From contig OU612067.1 in NCBI GenBank assembly GCA_914767715.1, positions 2,232,001-2,296,000 on the forward strand: a DNA stretch of 64,000 nucleotides, read 5' to 3'. The notes below the pieces were generated by a model, which was not told the origin of the DNA, did no database searches, and saw only the letters and a program-made list of their open reading frames with translations. A program made the position numbers and the translations under genes. The DNA comes from Membranipora membranacea. Its lineage: Eukaryota; Bryozoa; Gymnolaemata; Cheilostomatida; Membraniporidae. Below, piece by piece: positions 35,291 to 46,045 of this stretch. How positions within the stretch are numbered: the first letter of the stretch is position 1; each line of letters begins with the position of its first letter.

Positions 35291-36239
35291 AGAGATGGAT
35301 TTTTTAGATTGAAATTGTTTGTGTATTTATGAGTTGGCTTCTCATGGTCAATGAGGCTTTCCTCACAGCTTGGTTGTTGAAGCATCTCTGAATTCTGATT
35401 GGCTGAACATCAGGATATTTAATGTTGGGCAAAGGTCATTAGCTTTCCTTTCCTTTCTTTGCCTCAGACAAGCTAGCACTGTACTCTTGCAAGCTTTACA
35501 ACATGGCAAGTGTAAGTAAATATTAGCTTGCTTTGTACATGCATATGACTGGGTTCTGTGTCACTCAAATCCTTTATCTGAATTAACAGCTCTAAAGTTA
35601 AATAAGGGAGAGGACTGACACACTAACAGCAAATTTTAACCGCACATCACTATCAAAATAATATAGGGATATCATGATGGGACCTGCAAACGCATTCTAA
35701 CCAATATATAAGCATTGTAACTCTCTTCCAGCTGTTTGGCCGTGACCAAAACTAATAGGTGCTTCCACCTCCTTATTAAAAACGTGGCAACCAATACTTG
35801 TAATACATGAATGCCAACCATGGACACATAGACTGGGGAACTGCAATGTGGGTTTTCTTTTATTAGCGGTAACAGTGGTGAGGACTTTGAAATTAGTTGC
35901 TGCAATTTGATATAGTTGAATGCCGTCTTTGTTAGTGGTTTGGGGTTCTGTATTTTGTGTGGATACCAGTTTTTTAATTTCACAAAGCATGACGATATGC
36001 GGTATGCCTGGGCAAAAAAAATACCCCTGTTGTCATCATGATAACAACATTTTTGTTTTCCAGAAGTCAGTACAAGAGATTTTTGTAAAAACTCGGTTTT
36101 TCCTTCAAAAACAAAGTGTTTTGGTTCCTCTCCCTTTGTTTTTGTTCCAGTTTGGTTCGCAATTCCGTGAAAATAAAGTTTTACATGCACATATCTGTTA
36201 CATTTGCGTGAAATCGCCAAATCTAGCGCAACGGACTAG
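35291..36239. other. stretch with no supported gene
   Basis: A pyrimidine-rich segment leads to ATGGCAAGT|gtaagt at 35504, which could be a first exon, but no partner exon was found. A 182-codon minus-strand frame (35672-36220) shows no domain. Confidence 0.4.
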
Positions 36240-36464
36240 CAGATAGAGGAGAACCTCAAGGGTATCTCTGTTGATTTTAAATTTAAAGGAGGAGCCAAGA
36301 CAAGTTTCCTATGGGAAGATCTACCACAGCCGTTCTATGACATTATTGTGATAGCTATAGGGTCGAATAACCTTATGCAGATGGACCCTCAGGAACTATT
36401 TAATAGACTGAATTTCCACGGAGTTAGATATCTGAAAAAAACCATTGGTGCAGAGCGGTGGTGA
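36240..36464 (+). pseudogene. SGNH-hydrolase-like fragment of a retroelement
   Basis: An open frame without start codon, bounded by TAG 36237 and TGA 36462. It reads EENLKGISVDFKFKGGAK, then FYDIIVIAIGSNNLMQMD, then LFNRLNFHGVRYLKKTIG. The hydrophobic strand followed by GSNNL matches the Gly-x-Asn/Asp block III of SGNH hydrolases, which some Ngaro/DIRS-type retrotransposons carry as an accessory ORF. The N-terminal GDS block is absent. Confidence 0.45.
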
Positions 36465-36466
36465 TC

Positions 36467-37213
36467 ATGGGGTTACGGCCTCGAACCAATTCGGAATTTA
36501 ATCTGAAAATGAGGGGTTTCAATTCTCTGAAATCTAGACAACTAATTCTATTACCAGCAGCACCCAGCGAAGGACCCAATCAGGCGGCCCGGCTGAGATC
36601 CCCAGTAAGGAGAAGAGGGCAGCAAGCGTTCAGTGAACAGGTAGCAATGCAGGCAGGAGAGGAAGCGGCGAGCTCCTACAGTGAAAGCCTAGCCAGCAAA
36701 GGCAGTACATCAGGTAATCCGCAGTTTGCCATTTCACCTTACCAGCCATCGGTGAGCCATGTACCGGAAACAATGGTATCCCAGATAAAGCAAGGATAGC
36801 TGGTTGACCTTAGAAGGTTATTGAGAAAATATGCTACCGATTTCGGAGTCGATGAAGGTACACCACTTACCTTCAAGAACGGTAAATTCCAGTTAGCCAG
36901 GGTAACCAAGGATATAAAATCTTTCTACACATGGATAGATGCATTTGTTGTTTTTGTGGCCATAAGAGGCCGTTTTTTCCCTAATGAGATGATGGCTATG
37001 TTAAGACACATCGAGATTGTTAAACAGGTTTACAATGAGGGATGTGACGGTTTTATGTACGACCACAAATTCAGGTCATGGAAAGCGGATTTCCACGTGT
37101 TGGCCTGGGGGGACTATAAGGCTATATATACTAAATTTGTTCGTCCCACCTATGCAAAACCAACTAGCCAAGCCCAAGCCCCAGGACAGCAGACTGATAA
37201 AAAAGCATACTGA
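36467..37213 (+). pseudogene. gag-like ORF of a tyrosine-recombinase (DIRS/Ngaro-like) retrotransposon, one in-frame stop
   Basis: A single frame of about 248 codons from ATG 36467 to TGA 37211-37213 is broken by TAG at 36797-36799. The first part is Gln/Ala/Ser-rich with basic clusters (RLRSPVRRRGQQAF). The second part has an alpha-helical motif, IKSFYTWIDAFVVFVAI, then MLRHIEIVKQVYNEG, YDHKFRSW and FHVLAWGDY. This is the W-x-x-A/D...Y/F-D-x-x-F-R pattern of the conserved gag-like protein often found in DIRS/Ngaro-type elements of invertebrates. It begins 2 bp after the stop of the SGNH-like fragment. No reverse transcriptase or recombinase follows, so this is a truncated copy. Family level is inference. 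Confidence 0.5.
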
Positions 37214-37274
37214 CTCTCATGCTCTGACTGGGCATGTAGATCACTGACAAACTAGGCTATCATTACCACATAGG

Positions 37275-37809
37275 TAGTTTAAGTGCTCAAACGGTGCAAG
37301 ATGCTGGCAGAGGCATTTCATTATCAACCACTTTCTCTCCTCCGTTTAAGTATATACCCATAAAGTGCCACAGTTATCGCACCATGTAAAAGAGGATAAC
37401 TCCAAACATTTCGTAAAAATTGAGATGGAGCTAGATAAAAAGACTGGTCATACAAGAGAAAAAGATAGTTATGTATAGTTATGATAGTTATGTATAGGCA
37501 ATCGAGACATATTGTTTCATATCCATCATACTAATATGCTGACATATTCCCAGGATTGCTCGATTTTGACTTGGAATGACAATATATTTTTCCTTCAAAA
37601 ATTTGGTAAGGTTGAGGAATTATATGGTTTACTACAATGTACTGTTTTGTGGCAGGTGTTGTCTAGCCAGCAATTTATTAGTTGTCTCACCACAAAGAAG
37701 GGGGCCATAACTGTGGCACTTTATGGGTATATACTTAAACGGAGGGGAGAAAGTGGTTGATAATGAAATGCCTCTACCAGCATCTTGCACCGTTTGAGCA
37801 CTTAAACTA
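37275..37809. repeat. fold-back element with ~105-bp terminal inverted repeats
   Basis: The left arm from tagtttaagtgctcaaacgg (37275) and the right arm to ccgtttgagcacttaaacta (37809) are inverted copies over about 105 bp, with an unrelated ~320-bp core. The next transposon inserted exactly at its right end. Confidence 0.85.
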
Positions 37810-38540
37810 GCGGCGCCGGAACTTTGCCGACCTGCCGACTGCCGACAGGCCTGTTCTCAGATATTTCAGTCTTAGCATTTGATTTCCAACCTAAATGCAC
37901 AATGCAAGTGCTTATGCTTACAGTATGCAGGTGCATATACTAACAGTACCCCCAGCACATGTTGGTAACCCATTTAGGTCAGTGAACTGACTGAACTTAC
38001 TATGTTTCCTTGCTTTTTCCTCTCCCTTGTGAAAACTTTTCTTTTTGCATGGGGGCCGCCATTTTGAATTATTATTTATGTATAATATTTTGGAGTTGCA
38101 GACTCACTGACAAAAAGAGGACAACTGCTGCATTAAACTAAGCTTCATGCAAATATAAATTTCATTTATTTATTGAGGTTTTCTAAAAGTTTATAATTAG
38201 AGCAAATTAAAAATAACTTGTTGACCTCATACACATTAACATTGATACAAAAAAATGACTTGAATAAAAATATATAAGTCATACTTGCCAAGTAATCTAA
38301 ATACAAAATAGGGAGATTCGATTTTACGGCAATACTGCACCACAACGTGGTGCTTCGAGGGTGCGAAGCAGCCGAGTCATCCACCTGGGGGTTTGGGGGG
38401 CGGTGTGAGCCCCCCAGCGGGGTACGGGGCGGAGCTCCGTCTGCAGAAGCTCTGAGAGCGTTTCCAGCCGCTAGGAAGGGCTGAAAAGGTATATTTGACC
38501 CCAAATAATTTCATGTTTGTACTAATACTAAAATATCAAA

Positions 38541-38816
38541 TGTTATGTATTACAGTTTTGTTATTATCCTTTAGTAGTTTCACTTTGTAAAGTGAAAGTC
38601 CTTTATTTTATCTATTACTTGATTGGTATTTCATTATTGTAAAGGCTCTTTTTATTGGCCTATTTTAATCATTCGTCTGCATCCTTTTTGTTAGTTGTAT
38701 ATTAGATGTTAAACAAAGAAGATGCTTTGTTTAATAAGTTAAGAATAAATAAACTTGTTAGCTTAGGGTTTTAAAGCTAGCACAACCAAATAGATGTCCA
38801 ATCCATGTACAGCTCA
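38541..38816 (+). repeat. 5' LTR of the Ty3/gypsy element
   Basis: Matches 43229-43503. Contains the short inverted repeat cactttgtaaagtg and an AATAAA (near 38744) that can serve as the polyadenylation signal. Confidence 0.93.
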
Positions 38817-39194
38817 ATGGCGACGAGATATAGTGATTTGAAGCCCACTGCCCAAGAAAAAACAGACTCAGACTTCAACTGCAGACCAGAAGGAAGTATT
38901 GTTCTAGGATATTCTTTTTCATTCTTTAGATTAAATTGTATGTTTTGTGCTCTTGTTGCAACAGCACAGGTGCTTACTTGGTTGAAGTAAGCTCAGTAGG
39001 TCAAGGATTCAAACACTAGGCACAACTAGGGCAGTTTGAACATAGACTAAGGTGTACTCAGAGCTTTTAGCAGGCATACTCAGGGTGCAACATTTCCTTG
39101 GAGCTAGGAACTTGTTGGTGAGTGCTATTAGTTAGAGTCAAAATACAGTCTGTGTAGGCTTATCTTTAGTGTAAGATAGTGAGTGTCAATAAAA

Positions 39195-42100
39195 ATGGCT
39201 ACTGCTGTGTATTGTGATATAGATCAGTTTGATCTTGATGATGCGCAGGCTAAAACATTGTGGGAAGAGTGGTGTGAAAGACTAGACCAATATTTTATTG
39301 CAAATGGTGTTGACAAAACCAAAGAAACTGATGTTCCAAAGTGTAAGGCTTTATTTCTGTCAAGAGTAGGCAGAAAGTGCTATTCGTTGATAAGAACACT
39401 GTGTCACCCATACAAACCAGACACCAAATCATTAGATGATTTACAAAAGTTAGTCAAAGGCCACCTGTCTCCAGCTCCTGTAGTCATAGCAGAGAGATAT
39501 GTTTTTTATAATAGAAGACAAACAGCGGATGAGTCCGTGTCAGAGTTTTTAAATGCCTTGAGAAAACTAGCAGAGACATGTAGTTTTGAAGCATTTAGGG
39601 AGGAAGCACTGAGAGATATGTTTGTGATTGGTCTACATGACCGGGATACCCAGAAAAAACTTTTAGGTGAGCAAAACCTCACCTTAGTGGGTGCTTTCAA
39701 TACAGCTCAAGGACATGAGCGTGCTAGAAAGCATGTGGACAACATGACAGGAGAAATTCACAAACTGCAATTCTCAGGTAAGAAATCTAAAGATTTTAGA
39801 AATAAAGAGAGTACTAAAAGCTCTCGTGCTTGTTTCCATTGCGGTAAAGAAGGGCATTTCAAAGCTGACTGTCCAGATAGGAAAAGTTTCACAGGCACAC
39901 CTAAGACTAGTAAACACAAAAATAGGAAACAAAAGGTTTACAAAGTGGATCAAACGCAATCAGTTGCTAGTTCAGACTCAGAATCTGAATACGATGATCA
40001 TTTACATGCAGTTAGGGTGAGCAAAGTTGGTGAATCTAAAAGGGTAGGCCTACCCCCATTTATGATACAGATGAGGGTAAATGATGTACCTTTAGATTTG
40101 GAACTAGACACAGGTGCTGCAGTGTCAGTTATATCACTAAAGCAGTTCAAAACCCTTGGTGTTGAAAAGTTGGAACCAAGTGATGTAGGCCTTACAACGA
40201 TAACAGGGCAACCAATCAAAGTTCTTGGGGAATGTAAAGTAAATGTTAAGTATCATGACGCTGTTTATACTGATATGCCTTCGATTGTTGCAGAGTCAAA
40301 GGGTCCTGCTCTACTTGGACGTGATTGGCTTGCAAAGATACAGGTAGACTGGAAGTTGATCAAGTCACTGAAGAAAAATAACCCAACTAGTCGTTTGGTA
40401 CACAAGTACAGCACTTTGTTTGATGGTCAACTTGGCAAGGTGAAAGATATTAAGGTCAAGCTAGAGCTGAAAGGAGGGGCTACACCTCGATTTTTCAAAC
40501 CAAGATCAGTACCGTATGCAGTGAGAGAACCCATCAAAGAGGAGCTGGACAGACTTGTGTCAGAAGGTATTCTTTCAAGAATTGATTACAGTGAGTGGGG
40601 AGCTCCAATAGTACCGGTGACGAAGCCATCAGGAAAGTACAGAATATGTGGAGACTACTCTGTGACCATCAATCCGCATCTGAAGGTGCCAGAACACCCG
40701 ATGCCAAACATTGAAGAATTACTGACAAAGCTAAACGGAGGGGAAAAGTTTACTAAGCTAGATCTCTCTCAAGCATACCAACAGATTGAGCTTGACGAGG
40801 ACTCTCAGGCTTATGTGGCTATCAACACTCACTGTGGGTTGTATGCACCAACCAGAGTCCCTTACGGCATATCAGCAGCACCATCATTGTTTCAAAGTGT
40901 GATGGACAGAGTGCTCCAGGGTTTGGATTGTGGATGCTATCTTGATGACATCATTGTCACTGGAAAGAATGATCAGGAACATTTACACAATCTGGAGGAA
41001 GTTCTGAGCCGTCTTAGCAAGTATGGTTTCAAGCTGCAACGCTCCAAATGTGAATACATGATGCCTTCAATACAGTACCTAGGAAATGTGGTAGATAAGA
41101 ATGGCATCAGGAAAGATTCTTGCGCAACAGAGGCAATAAGAGATGCGCCAGCACCAAAGAACTCGGGAGAAATGAGGTCATTTTTAGGCCTGGCAAACCA
41201 GTATAGAAAGTTTGTGGATAACATGTCTACCTTAGCAGCACCACTAAATGAGTTACTTCGGCACAAGCAGAGATGGAAGTGGACAGCTGAGAGACAACAC
41301 TCATTTGACAGGATCAAGAGAAAAATTACAGAGGATTCAGTACTGGCTCACTATGACCCTAAGGAGGAGATTTATCTAGCTGTGGATGCTTCTCCAGTAG
41401 GATTAGGAGCAGTAATAAGTCATTGACGAGGCAAACATGAGAGGCCAATAGCATTTGCCTCACGTACTCTGACTGATGCTGAAAAGAACTATTCTCAGAT
41501 TGACAGAGAAGCTCTAGCCATAATATATGGTATCAAGAAGTTTCATTACTATCTATATGGTAGAAAATTTGTATTATACTCGGACAATCAACCACTATGT
41601 CATATATAAGGATCTCGAAAGGGGCTCCCCAGCCTTGCAGCTGCAAGGATTCTCAGATGGGCTATTGGAATAGCGGGATATACATTCCAGGTGCAACACA
41701 GACCAGGTAGCAAGAATGGTTGTGCTGATGCACTGTCACGTTTGCCACTAAAGAAAACGGAGACGAATCCCGAGATCATCAAATGGACGCAGGAAGCTAG
41801 AGAGTGTAATACTGAAGTTCTCGCTTCACTCCCAGTAACAGCTAGACACATTGCACGTCAAACTCGTACAGATCCCATACTTTCCAAAGTAATGCACTGT
41901 GTGAAGACTGGCTGGCCAGCAGTGTCTGAAGCAACACTGGAAGTTTATCATCATAAAAGGAATGAAATAACGATAGAAGATGGCTGCCTTCTGTGGGGAA
42001 ATCGCGTAATTATACCCAACAAACTGAGATTTAAACTTCTGGAGGAGCTTCACCAGGGTCACCAAGGCATTGTGAAGATGAAGGCACTGGCAAGAATTCA

Positions 42101-43169
42101 TTTCTGGTGGCCTAAAATTGATAAAGAGATTGAGGCAGAAGTAAGGAAATGCTCACCATGTCAGCAGAATGCTGAAAGCCCACCTCAACTGTCCCACAAC
42201 TCATGGGCTTGGCCAGATCGACCATGGAGAAGGGTACATATAGACTTCGCACAATTTGAAGGAGATTACTACTGTGTCATGGTAGACGCATTCTCAAAGT
42301 GGACAGAGGTTATCCTGATGTCAAGAGGTACCAATGCGGAGCGCACCATCGAAGCTCTGAGAAGTGTCTTCTCAAGACAAGGGCTATGTGAGGAGATCGT
42401 TGCAGACAACGGACCACCTTTTCCTAGCCTGGAATTACAGAAGTTTCTCCAGAAAAATGGAGTTAAGAGCATATTCTCAGCACCATTTCATCCATCATCA
42501 AACGGAGCCGCAGAAAGGTTTGTAAAAACATTGAAACGAGGGTTAAAGAAGAGCAACGGTAAGTTCTCTAAACTACATCGATTGTATGAGTTTTTATTAG
42601 TGTACCGCTCAACACCTCATTCTTTGACTGGTCAAACACCCTCAAAAATGCTCATGGGCCGTAGAATTTGCACTAGGCTTGATTTGGTGAGACCGGATAT
42701 GAGGGCTCGTATCACTCAAGAATCAGGAGGGGTGCAGCATCCCCGTGCGTTTGTTATTGGAGATCCAGTAATAGCTCGAGACTATCGAAACATTAGGAAA
42801 CCTGGGTGGTTATCAGGCGTAGTAGTTGCCAAAATGTCACCTGTCACTTACAGCATACAGGTCGAACTGAGGGGCGAGTTGGTAATTTGGAAAAGGCATA
42901 TAGACCAGCTTAAGGCCTGTGAATTAGATAATTTTGAGGAGGGAAAGGAGTTTGAAGTCAATGATAGAAGCAAATCTCTGTTTAGAAATAACATGTCATC
43001 TTCTTCTGTTGTAGATAGGGAGGTAGGCCAAATTCCAGCAGAGACTACATTTAACGAGAGACCTGAATCAGAAGAAACTCCCCCACTAGATTCGGCAGTC
43101 ACCGGTGCCGCTGCCAGTACTGCGGTGGAGGATCAGGAATTTACTGAGGTGCCTCCCGACTTTCCTTAA
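39195..43169 (+). pseudogene. gag-pol: Ty3/gypsy (mag-like) gag-pol polyprotein, two in-frame stops
   Basis: A single frame from ATG 39195 to TAA 43167-43169 (about 1324 codons) is interrupted by TGA at 41424-41426 and TAA at 41607-41609, with no frameshift. Domains in order: gag; CCHC zinc knuckle (CFHCGKEGHFKADC, about residue 213); aspartic protease (LDTGAA, about 305); reverse transcriptase with YLDDI (about 580); RNase H, which contains both stops; integrase with an HHCC finger (HQGHQGIVKM, CSPCQQ) and a DDE core (HIDFAQF, VADNGPPF, NGAAERF). There is no chromodomain and no env. Single-frame gag-pol and sequence style fit the mag group of Ty3/gypsy; this is inference. With near-identical LTRs, the two stops show a young copy already unable to make full RNase H and integrase unless read through. 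Confidence 0.93.
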
Positions 43170-43228
43170 AGACTACGATATGACTGTTTAGAATCATTGT
43201 TGATGTAATTTTATATAGCGTGGGAGAA

Positions 43229-43503
43229 TGTTATGTATTACAGTTTTTTTATTATCCTTTAGTAGTTTCACTTTGTAAAGTGAAAGTCCTTTATTTTATC
43301 TATTACTTGATTTGTATTTCATCATTGTAAAGGCTCTTTTTATTGGCCTATTTTAATCATTCGTCTGCATCCTTTTTGTTAGTTATATATTAGATGTTAA
43401 ACAAAGAAGATGCTTTGTTTATAAGTTAAGAATAAATAAACTTGTTAGCTTAGGGTTTTAAAGCTAGCACAACCAAATAGATGTCCAATCCATGTACAGC
43501 TCA
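43229..43503 (+). repeat. 3' LTR of the Ty3/gypsy element
   Basis: See the 5' LTR. It is followed directly by the TSD TCAAA (43504-43508). Confidence 0.93.
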
Positions 43504-46045
43504 TCAAACTGAGGTGAAATACACTTTAAACAATTACAATCAATCCATGGGCCCCTGGGACTCTCACATACATGCCTTTACATTGTCAATGTCCAGTATC
43601 AAACACCCCATTGGCAAAGTAGAGGCATGTAAGTCCCAGGGGCCCTTGCCTGTCAAGACAGGCTACAAGTGCCCATGCATCAACAAGATCTGAAAATGTG
43701 CTCAGTCACAGACAGTGAGAATCCAGATAAGGTACTATATTCCTGTTTGACTAACATTAAAAATGTTTCCAAGTGTTTGGTCCGAGCTTTGTTAAATTGT
43801 AGTGGACCTACCTTTGGAATTGTTAGGTTTCTATTTTCCTTCACATAAATTTAACTAGACAGTACAAAATTATTACTAAAAAATGTGTGATCTGAAAGGA
43901 AATGAAAACTAAATGTATGCACTTGACTAGTTACTTTATATTTTGACCAATGACAGTCAGTGTTGTGAGTTATGAGAGGATGCTATTGGTCATTTACAAA
44001 AATAGGCTGAATCTTAACAAAACAGGTAAATTTGGTTAGGATTGTTTAATTTGATAATTCTTTTCAATTTTGTGTGCAAAGACCTTAACAGTAACTAGTC
44101 AACAACAACATGTGCTTGGATAACTATCAAAAAATTGCGATTGGGCAGTTTTCTCTAAAATCTGGAGGAAATAGTGTGATTTACAAAAAGTTGGAGGTTG
44201 GTGTAAAAATCTGGAGCGTCACGCCTAAATCGGGAGACTTGGCAAGTAGGATATAAGTGGTATGTTGTTACAGACTATATAGTGAGTAGGATAATAAAAG
44301 CATGGTATCATAAATTGCATGAATAAGATGAAAAAAGAAAAGAAGAAACAGAGAGTGGCAAGTTAGTTAGTTAAATCTTTATTGCTTAAAGAACGCAGAA
44401 AAGAAGGAAAAATAAAGTGCCTATATTTGCAGGCATGCTGTTGAGCTTAGAAAATTTTGGTTCACATGGAAAAAACACAAGAGATATTTATACTTCAGAA
44501 CGTCCAGCTGCGCTACCACACACATTCCCAGACGGAGCTTATAAAAATAATTTAATGAGGTTTTGGAAGGCACACAACAAAAATGAGTATTATAGAGTGT
44601 ATGGATTGCAATCCATGATTGCCTTTACAACGATCTGGTTATTAATAATATTTTACATTATGACTTTAAGATTTAACATATATCGCTATTCGCTATTGGA
44701 GGTTTTTACCGGCAAACAAAAATACAAGTTAATAACATTAGGTAGGATTAAATGATAATGATTCATGAGGCTTGGTTGATTTAGTTACAAATGTATGAAG
44801 AATATTTAAAAAGGCTGATTTTCCTAGGTTTGATCTAAATGAGGGTTTAATTACAATGACAATGGTAACAACTGTGTACTGATACTTATCACAAAGTACA
44901 CATCAGTGCCTACTAAGGGTTCCGAGCAATACTATGCAAACAGTTTAGACCCATAGACCTAAAAATAGGTTTACTATATTTAGGTCTATGTTTAGACCTC
45001 TTTCCTCCCTAGTACTTGCAGGGGTCGCACCCCATAGCTATATATATAGTTGATTAGGACCAATAAATCTTCCCAAAGGTATATAAAATTGGAAAATTTT
45101 CATGTCAATGAGCCTTTCTTCAGCAGCGAGTAATATAAGGCAATGGAACCCAGTAAAACTGATAACAGCATGAAACAGAACCGCTTACCATGGCTTGATC
45201 TAAACGAAATCGAAATGAGTGATAGACATTTGACAATAGATTCAACAACAATATTGTCACAGTTGTAGCTGAGTAGACTAGATCTCTTTTTAAGTTTTTA
45301 TAACTTGTCAGAAGTGCCTAACTCATATCTTCATGCAATGTGCCAAATTTGCTGACACAGTGGTATGTAGAGTTGGGTAGTGATAATCAATCCAGCAGAG
45401 GCTCTACACTGCTTAATGATAGTGAACCTGTCTTAACTGGCTACCGTCTACCGATAAACTACAATGATACATTTCGGAAATATACAAACAATTTATTAAA
45501 TCTCTGAATCCAGAGAGCTTCATTCATGCTTGAACTAAACTCAAAGCATAAAAGGAATAAGAGAAATGCACTGGATAAAAATTCCAACATTTGTATTTTA
45601 TTGAATAACAATAAAAAGGCAATATTTCTTTCAAAAAGCATGAGGGTTGTCTTTTCAAAATGAGAATGAGAGCGCAATTCCCAAAACATTTCAAAGAAAG
45701 ATGGCGGCCCCCATGCAAAAAGAAAATTTTTCACAAGGGAGAGGAAGAAGGGGGGAAGAAGCAAGGAAACTTGGTAAGCTCAGTCAGTTCACTGCCCTAA
45801 ATGGGTTACCAACATGTGCTGGGGGTACTGTTAGTATATGCACTTGCATACTTTTAGCATATGCACTTGCATTTAGGTTTGAAATCAAATGTTAAGACTG
45901 AAATATCTGAGAACAGGCCTGTCGGCACGTCGGCAAAGTTCCGGCGCCGCTTAAACTAGTTAACATTTGAACATTTATCTCAGATGGACATTTTCTCTCT
46001 CAATCAATATAGGTGAGACAACAGTGGAAGCGTAAAATTGTTACA

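Larger units (their letters stand above)
38541..43503 (+). mobile_element. Ty3/gypsy LTR retrotransposon, full length, recently inserted
   Basis: LTRs of about 276 bp at 38541-38816 and 43229-43503 start TGTTATGTAT and end ..TACAGCTCA. They differ at only about five or six positions (about 98% identical), implying a recent insertion. The 5-bp TSD TCAAA flanks the element (38536-38540 and 43504-43508). The region after the 5' LTR begins atggcgacgagata, a plausible primer-binding site. The purine-rich gcgtgggagaa directly precedes the 3' LTR (polypurine tract). One long gag-pol frame occupies the interior. No env gene. Confidence 0.95.
38280..44250. mobile_element. inner TIR DNA transposon (non-autonomous, ~1 kb without the retrotransposon)
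   Basis: The left end CATACTTGCCAAGT (38280) and the complement of the right end CCTACTTGCCAAGT (to 44250) form short inverted termini. Both are flanked by the 8-bp sequence ATATAAGT (38272-38279 and 44251-44258). The left part contains a GC-rich block (about 38390-38480) with gccccccagcggggtacggg, unlike the AT-rich surroundings. It is nested in the 37810-45950 element and hosts a Ty3/gypsy insertion. The right part near 43541-43650 has an inner palindrome around catgggcccctgggactctc. Confidence 0.75.
37810..45950. mobile_element. outer TIR DNA transposon (non-autonomous, ~2.2 kb without nested insertions)
   Basis: The termini are inverted repeats. The left end starts GCGGCGCCGGAACTTTGCC at 37810 and the right end is its complement ending at 45950. 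Inverted similarity continues for at least 270 bp (to gggggccgccat on the left) and, weaker, further in. The 8-bp sequence TTAAACTA directly flanks both ends (37802-37809 and 45951-45958), a target-site duplication. An 8-bp TSD fits hAT, P or KDZ-type transposases. No transposase is recognised in the element's own sequence (37810-38279 and 44259-45950), so it was probably mobilised in trans. A 112-codon open frame at 44417-44755 with one membrane segment has no recognisable family. Confidence 0.88.

Noticed and set aside
35672..36220. 182-codon minus-strand open frame
   Set aside because: No domain, no splice sites or promoter, and overlap with a second open frame in another phase. Probably chance.
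36821..37213. Separate gene starting at TTG 36821
   Set aside because: It is the same frame as 36467-36799, separated only by one TAG; treated as one broken gag-like ORF.
44417..44755. 112-codon open frame with a membrane segment inside the outer TIR element
   Set aside because: No family recognised, unusual AT-driven composition, no splice or promoter evidence. Mentioned only under the element.
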